DNA from: JACOVP01 sp964390715
GTDB taxonomy: Archaea > Nanobdellota > Nanobdellia > SCGC-AAA011-G17 > UBA489
Assembly (NCBI GenBank): GCA_964390715.1
Contig: CAYMIM010000039.1
Coordinates: 1-8,600, forward strand
DNA: 8,600 nucleotides
Direction of reading: 5' to 3'
Part shown: positions 6,110 through 8,600 of the stretch, in pieces
Layout of the letters: every line of letters starts with the position of its first letter
How positions within the stretch are numbered: the first letter of the stretch is position 1
Position numbers and translations under genes: made by a program
The notes under the pieces: model-generated
What the model was told of the DNA's origin: nothing
Seen by the model: the letters and a program-made list of their open reading frames with translations, nothing else
Database searches by the model: none

Positions 6110-6214
6110 TCAAACGAAAATCTTTCGAAAACTAAGATCATAATTGCTAAGTTTACGCTGTAATTCTAAAGAAACCACGCTTAGCATCGGAAACCCTGCG
6201 ACAAGTCTAACCAT
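6110..6214 (-). CDS. Possible 34-aa leaderless small protein in the Hef/OB-fold gap
   Basis: The 175-bp gap (6094-6268) has no obvious gene on the plus strand. On the minus strand one frame is open from just upstream of the gap to a TGA at 6110-6112. Its only ATG is at 6214, giving 34 aa that start MVRLVAGFPML and end LSFRKIFV. There is no ribosome binding site, but a minus-strand TATA-like TTTATTA is centred 27.5 bases before the ATG, the right spacing for a leaderless start. I recognise no family, motif or membrane helix. A frame of this length can arise by chance in such sequence. The gap also contains a T5 run (6101-6105) that could end the Hef message, a 5-bp stem CGAAA/TTTCG (6115-6127) and an AGACGTCT palindrome (6223-6230). 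A non-coding RNA is the alternative. Confidence 0.3.
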   Translation of the reverse strand: MVRLVAGFPMLSVVSLELQRKLSNYDLSFRKIFV

Positions 6215-6237
6215 AATTTCGGAGACGTCTACGACAG

Positions 6238-6245
6238 TAATAAAT
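6238..6245. promoter_or_regulatory. TATA-like element midway between divergent ATGs
   Basis: The plus strand reads TAATAAAT, and the minus strand read through this element gives ATTTATTA. The centre is 27.5 bases from the OB-fold ATG at 6269 (plus) and also 27.5 bases from the ATG of the small minus-strand ORF at 6214. Neither ATG has a Shine-Dalgarno site, so leaderless transcription in one or both directions fits. The match to the TATA consensus is only moderate. Confidence 0.4.
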
Positions 6246-6268
6246 CTTTGGTTGCGTAAGAAGTAGAC

Positions 6269-6616
6269 ATGGAAGAAAAAAAGTTAACCAGTATAGCCTT
6301 AGTCTGCTCTATCATAGGGATATTACTCCTGCTTGTAATCACAGAAAGTCAGAGTGTAGCTTCAGCAACCATCGCGAAAATAACAAATCAAAGCGTCGAT
6401 CAAACAGTCAGTATCAATGGAAAAATAACACAGCTCTCAGCGACGCCAGCCATAACCATCGCGCAAGTGCAAGATAGTTCAGGTGTCATAAAAATAATCA
6501 TCTTTCCAAAAGAAGCGATAGACTTGCGAAAGGGAGATAAGGTAAGCGTCGAAGGCGTCGTCAAAGAATTCGAAAATAAACTAGAGCTCGAAGCGAAACT
6601 AATCAAGGTGATTTAA
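6269..6616 (+). CDS. Membrane-anchored OB-fold protein
   Basis: This encodes 115 aa. A short charged N-terminus (MEEKK) is followed by one hydrophobic helix (about 7-24), which acts as an uncleaved signal anchor. The remaining 90 residues have the strand pattern of an OB-fold of the tRNA_anti-codon type: VSINGKITQLS, ITIAQVQDSSGVIKIIIFP, LRKGDKVSVEGVVKEFENKLELEAKLIKVI. The GDKVSVEGVV segment (89-98) is the clearest hallmark. With Lys/Glu before the helix and no Arg/Lys-rich stop after it, the OB domain could sit outside the cell, where it would more likely bind a small ligand, glycan or protein than nucleic acid; the topology cannot be settled here. It ends 1 base before the permease gene and contains that gene's ribosome binding site, so the two form an operon. 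The start fits a leaderless transcript from the TATA-like element at 6238-6245. Confidence 0.8.
   Translation: MEEKKLTSIALVCSIIGILLLLVITESQSVASATIAKITNQSVDQTVSINGKITQLSATPAITIAQVQDSSGVIKIIIFPKEAIDLRKGDKVSVEGVVKEFENKLELEAKLIKVI
6607..6612 (+). promoter_or_regulatory. Shine-Dalgarno site of the permease gene
   Basis: GGTGAT lies 5 bases before the ATG at 6618 and inside the last codons of the OB-fold gene. It pairs with the anti-Shine-Dalgarno tail of archaeal 16S rRNA and confirms both the permease start and translation from a shared message. Confidence 0.65.
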
Positions 6617-6617
6617 G

Positions 6618-7820
6618 ATGCTCGTCCTCGAACTCTTTATAGGCTTGTTGATCGGTTGCGTTTTAGGAATTTTCACAGGTATAACACCAGGCATCCATAT
6701 CAATCTAGTATCTGTCCTCATTCTCTCATTCAGTCCTTGGTTGTTGCGCTACGTTGCTCCACTGACATTGGGTTTAGTGATTGTAGGCATGACGATCGTG
6801 CATACCTTTCTCGATAGTATTCCAGCGACATTTCTTGGTGCTCCCGATAGTGATGAAGTGTTATCAGTTTTACCAGGACATAAATTATTGCTAGAAGGAA
6901 AAGGATACGAAGCGGTCGCGCGAACGGTCATAGGTACATTAGCTGCGGCCATCATGATGATCGCGCTCACGCCTTTATTAATTCTGGGAGTGAAATGGCT
7001 CTATCCACTCGTCAAGGAAAAAATTAGCGTCATCTTAATAGTCTTGTGTTGTTTTTTTCTGCTCAAGGAACGAAAATCAAAACTCTGGGCATTGCTAGTG
7101 TTTCTCTTGGCGGGAGTCTTAGGTATTGTCACCTTAACCATGGGATTAAAAGATCCTTTATTTCCATTATTCTCTGGATTATTTGGAACAGCGGGATTAT
7201 TGTTAAGCGTCAACGACAAAGTCAACGTGCCAGAGCAAAAAATTTCATTTCCCAAGGTAACAAAAAAAGAGGGATCTAGCGCGCTCACCTCAGCGATCAT
7301 TACCGGTTCTTTCTGTTCTATGCTGCCTGGTCTTGGTCCATCACAAGCCGCCATGATAGGTTCATCTTTTACAAAAACAATGACAGGTCCAACTTTTCTC
7401 ATCTTGAACAGCGCGTTGAATATGGTCAACATGATGATGTCTTTCATTACGCTCTACGCTATTGACAAGGGAAGAAATGGCGCTATCGTAGTAGTCGGAG
7501 AGATCGTCGGAGATATTGGAAAAAAAGAATTGCTCTTGTTGCTCTCAGGAGTGTTAATCGCTTTAGGTATTGGCACGTACCTCACGTTGGCATTGACAAA
7601 AGTGTTCGCGAAGCTTATGACAAAAATAAACTACAAGAAAATGTGTATAGGAATTATTATTTTCGTAACGACATTAGTAATCCTCTTGACAGGTTGGCAA
7701 GGACTCTTAATTTATCTCACCGCGACAAGTTTAGGATTATTACCGCCCTTAAAAAATGTTGGTCGTTCGCATATGATGGGGTGTTTGCTCTTGCCGATTA
7801 TTTTGTTTTTGATTTTATAA
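6618..7820 (+). CDS. TctA/DUF112-family membrane permease
   Basis: This encodes 400 aa, an integral membrane protein with about ten helices. Hallmarks are LGIFTGITPGIHINL (16-30) near the N-terminus and a second, related half-motif SMLPGLGPSQAAMIG (234-248), reflecting the internal repeat of the TctA/DUF112 fold. Also present are GAPDSDEVLSVLPGHKLLLEGKGYEAVART (74-103), FPLFSGLFGTAGLL (182-195) and GRSHMMGCLLLP (382-393). Bacterial TctA is the large subunit of a tripartite tricarboxylate transporter and needs TctB and a periplasmic binding protein. Archaeal DUF112 proteins like this one stand alone, and no TctB or TctC gene is present here, so the substrate is unknown. It lies 1 base after the membrane-anchored OB-fold gene, which could supply an extracytoplasmic partner. 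The final TTATAA is shared with the convergent zinc-ribbon gene. Confidence 0.88.
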   Translation: MLVLELFIGLLIGCVLGIFTGITPGIHINLVSVLILSFSPWLLRYVAPLTLGLVIVGMTIVHTFLDSIPATFLGAPDSDEVLSVLPGHKLLLEGKGYEAVARTVIGTLAAAIMMIALTPLLILGVKWLYPLVKEKISVILIVLCCFFLLKERKSKLWALLVFLLAGVLGIVTLTMGLKDPLFPLFSGLFGTAGLLLSVNDKVNVPEQKISFPKVTKKEGSSALTSAIITGSFCSMLPGLGPSQAAMIGSSFTKTMTGPTFLILNSALNMVNMMMSFITLYAIDKGRNGAIVVVGEIVGDIGKKELLLLLSGVLIALGIGTYLTLALTKVFAKLMTKINYKKMCIGIIIFVTTLVILLTGWQGLLIYLTATSLGLLPPLKNVGRSHMMGCLLLPIILFLIL

Positions 7821-7934
7821 TTCTTCTATAACCGCTTTACATCCACCGCACAGCAGAAGTGAAAATCGTCCGACACTAGTCACAAAAGCAACAACAGAAT
7901 TACACTTAGGGCATTTATGTGCTGGCGTCGTCAA
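7815..7934 (-). CDS. 39-aa zinc-ribbon protein with a TTG start
   Basis: This encodes 39 aa starting MTTPAHKCPKC and ending CGGCKAVIEEL. Two CxxC pairs (C8/C11 and C29/C32) are separated by 17 residues of alternating hydrophobic character, the layout of a single zinc ribbon. The frame has no ATG. The TTG at 7934 is supported by GAGATGA (7941-7947), one mismatch from the ideal GAGGTGA, 6 bases upstream, and by a minus-strand TATA-like CTTATAAAT (7975-7983) that would start the message near 7953. The methyltransferase gene ends 63 bases upstream on the same strand, so co-transcription is also possible. Its stop shares TTATAA with the permease gene on the other strand. Its partner is unknown; such mini zinc ribbons often bind nucleic acid or proteins. 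Confidence 0.65.
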   Translation of the reverse strand: MTTPAHKCPKCNSVVAFVTSVGRFSLLLCGGCKAVIEEL

Positions 7935-7940
7935 GGAAAG

Positions 7941-7947
7941 TCATCTC
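7941..7947 (-). promoter_or_regulatory. Shine-Dalgarno site deciding a TTG start
   Basis: The minus strand reads GAGATGA, 6 bases before the TTG at 7934. The ATG inside this site opens a different frame that stops after 9 codons, so the TTG is the only sensible start for the zinc-ribbon frame. Confidence 0.45.
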
Positions 7948-7974
7948 TTTTATAACAGCGTGACGAAATAAATT

Positions 7975-7983
7975 ATTTATAAG
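7975..7983 (-). promoter_or_regulatory. Probable TATA box for the zinc-ribbon gene
   Basis: The minus strand reads CTTATAAAT, between the methyltransferase stop and the zinc-ribbon start. A transcription start about 26 bases downstream would leave a leader of about 20 bases that includes the GAGATGA ribosome binding site. Confidence 0.35.
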
Positions 7984-7997
7984 TCTTGCGAAAGAAG

Positions 7998-8600
7998 CTA
8001 AACATGTTTTTGTAACAAAAGTTCAATCCATGTTTGATCTCGAAAGTGTTCTAATTCATTTTTCAAAACAGTAAATCCTTCTGCTAAAGCAAGAATATCT
8101 GCAGGAGAGTAATAATAGTAAGTTCGAGTGCCAAATGCATCGTGGTTAGTGAATTCTCGATAGTGTTTGTTATATTTCATCGAAAGACGAGCAACACCAA
8201 GAGGATGTAATGCGATAAATAATTTCTGGAAAACAGAACGAAGTTGTTGTTTGTCTAAATGAATAAGTGAAGCAAAAGCAAAAATAATATCAACCTGATG
8301 GGGAAAAACAAAAGTAGTGACATCTGCTACTTGAAAAGCTGCTTGTGGAGATTTACTTCTGGCAGACGCTACAAGTCCGGGAGAAACATCAATACCTAAA
8401 TAATTTTTAGTCCTTTTCAAAATTTCTTGTGCATCCTTCCCACTACCACAACCAATCTCTACAACAAAAGGATTCTTTCTCTTAATATGAAAAAAAGTTT
8501 CTGCGATATGGTTAATTCGTGGACGAATAGTATCAAATTTAGAAGCGAATAACTCTGCACTGTCTTGATAGGTCTTTATGGTTTGTTGGTGTTTGGTAGT
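7998..8600 (-). CDS. Class I SAM-dependent methyltransferase (5' end outside the window)
   Basis: The frame is open from the window edge to the TAA at 7998-8000, giving 200 residues. The start codon lies beyond base 8600. The visible N-terminus (TIKTYQDSAELFASKF) resembles the usual first helix of this family, so only a few residues are probably missing. The SAM-binding motif I is VVEIGCGSGKDAQEIL, followed by LGIDVSPGLVASARSK (motif II, acidic Asp for the ribose), FQVADVTTF and DIIFAFASLIHLDKQQL (motif IV region). The C-terminal part has a YYYYSPADILALAEGF stretch common in small-molecule methyltransferases. The substrate cannot be told. A TTG at 8420 would give a 140-aa protein without motif I and is not the start. 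Ala codons here are mostly GCA or GCT, whereas the Hef genes use GCG heavily, which may mark a gene acquired later. Confidence 0.85.
   Translation of the reverse strand, partial: TTKHQQTIKTYQDSAELFASKFDTIRPRINHIAETFFHIKRKNPFVVEIGCGSGKDAQEILKRTKNYLGIDVSPGLVASARSKSPQAAFQVADVTTFVFPHQVDIIFAFASLIHLDKQQLRSVFQKLFIALHPLGVARLSMKYNKHYREFTNHDAFGTRTYYYYSPADILALAEGFTVLKNELEHFRDQTWIELLLQKHV

Noticed and set aside
6094..6268. tRNA or C/D box guide RNA in the gap after the Hef operon
   Set aside because: No cloverleaf could be drawn and no T-arm GGTTCRA motif or proper C and D boxes are present. An uncharacterised RNA cannot be excluded.
7001..7447. 148-codon open frame on the minus strand inside the permease gene
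   Set aside because: It is antisense to conserved DUF112 motifs, has no start signal and matches no family pattern.
7643..7831. 62-codon plus-strand frame overlapping the end of the permease
   Set aside because: It is a frame shadow of the permease C-terminus, which is itself in frame to its stop with the expected hydrophobic pattern.
7009..7940. CGTCAAGGAAA occurring at about 7010 and 7928 as a possible repeat
   Set aside because: It is a short match with one copy inside the permease coding sequence; no further copies or regular spacing were seen, so chance is enough. No CRISPR-like array, insertion sequence, tRNA or rRNA was found in the window.

Overview
The window looks like chromosomal DNA of an archaeon, most likely a small-genome DPANN lineage of the Woesearchaeota/Pacearchaeota/Nanoarchaeota type. 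The reasons are Hef-type helicase and XPF-type nuclease genes, a stand-alone PRC-barrel protein, a TraB-family protein, a DPANN-style M50-like membrane protein, archaeal TATA boxes about 26 bp ahead of leaderless start codons, and Shine-Dalgarno sites of the GGTGAT type. Genes are packed tightly, with several overlapping or sharing stop codons. The phylum-level call is an inference from recognising family patterns, not from a search.

Layout. Bases 1-155 hold the C-terminal end of an unidentified helical protein (+). Bases 163-1750 (-) hold an operon of three tandem, diverged paralogues of a roughly five-helix membrane protein of unknown function. Bases 1783-2100 (-) hold a PRC-barrel protein with a strong ribosome binding site. 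A near-palindromic TATA element at 2152-2160 lies between this gene and the divergent TraB-family gene (2194-2889, +). The TraB gene overlaps an M50-like membrane protein (2855-3616, +) that has lost both zinc/catalytic motifs. A small membrane protein (3613-3879, -) converges on it with overlapping stop codons.

Bases 3914-6093 (+) are a two-gene DNA repair operon. Hef appears here as two overlapping genes (ATGA junction), an SF2 helicase and an ERCC4/(HhH)2 nuclease, instead of one fused protein. Between this operon and the next lies a 175-bp gap with a possible 34-codon leaderless ORF on the minus strand. Its putative TATA element sits exactly midway between two divergent ATGs.

Bases 6269-7820 (+) hold a membrane-anchored OB-fold protein and a TctA/DUF112-type permease, one base apart and probably translated from one message. 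On the minus strand at the right end are a 39-aa zinc-ribbon gene with a TTG start (7815-7934) and a class I SAM methyltransferase that runs off the window (7998-8600). The zinc-ribbon gene shares a TTATAA palindrome with the permease stop, so that each strand reads Leu-stop there.

The points most worth follow-up are the three-paralogue membrane operon, the degenerate M50 protein paired with TraB, the split Hef, and the two tiny genes.
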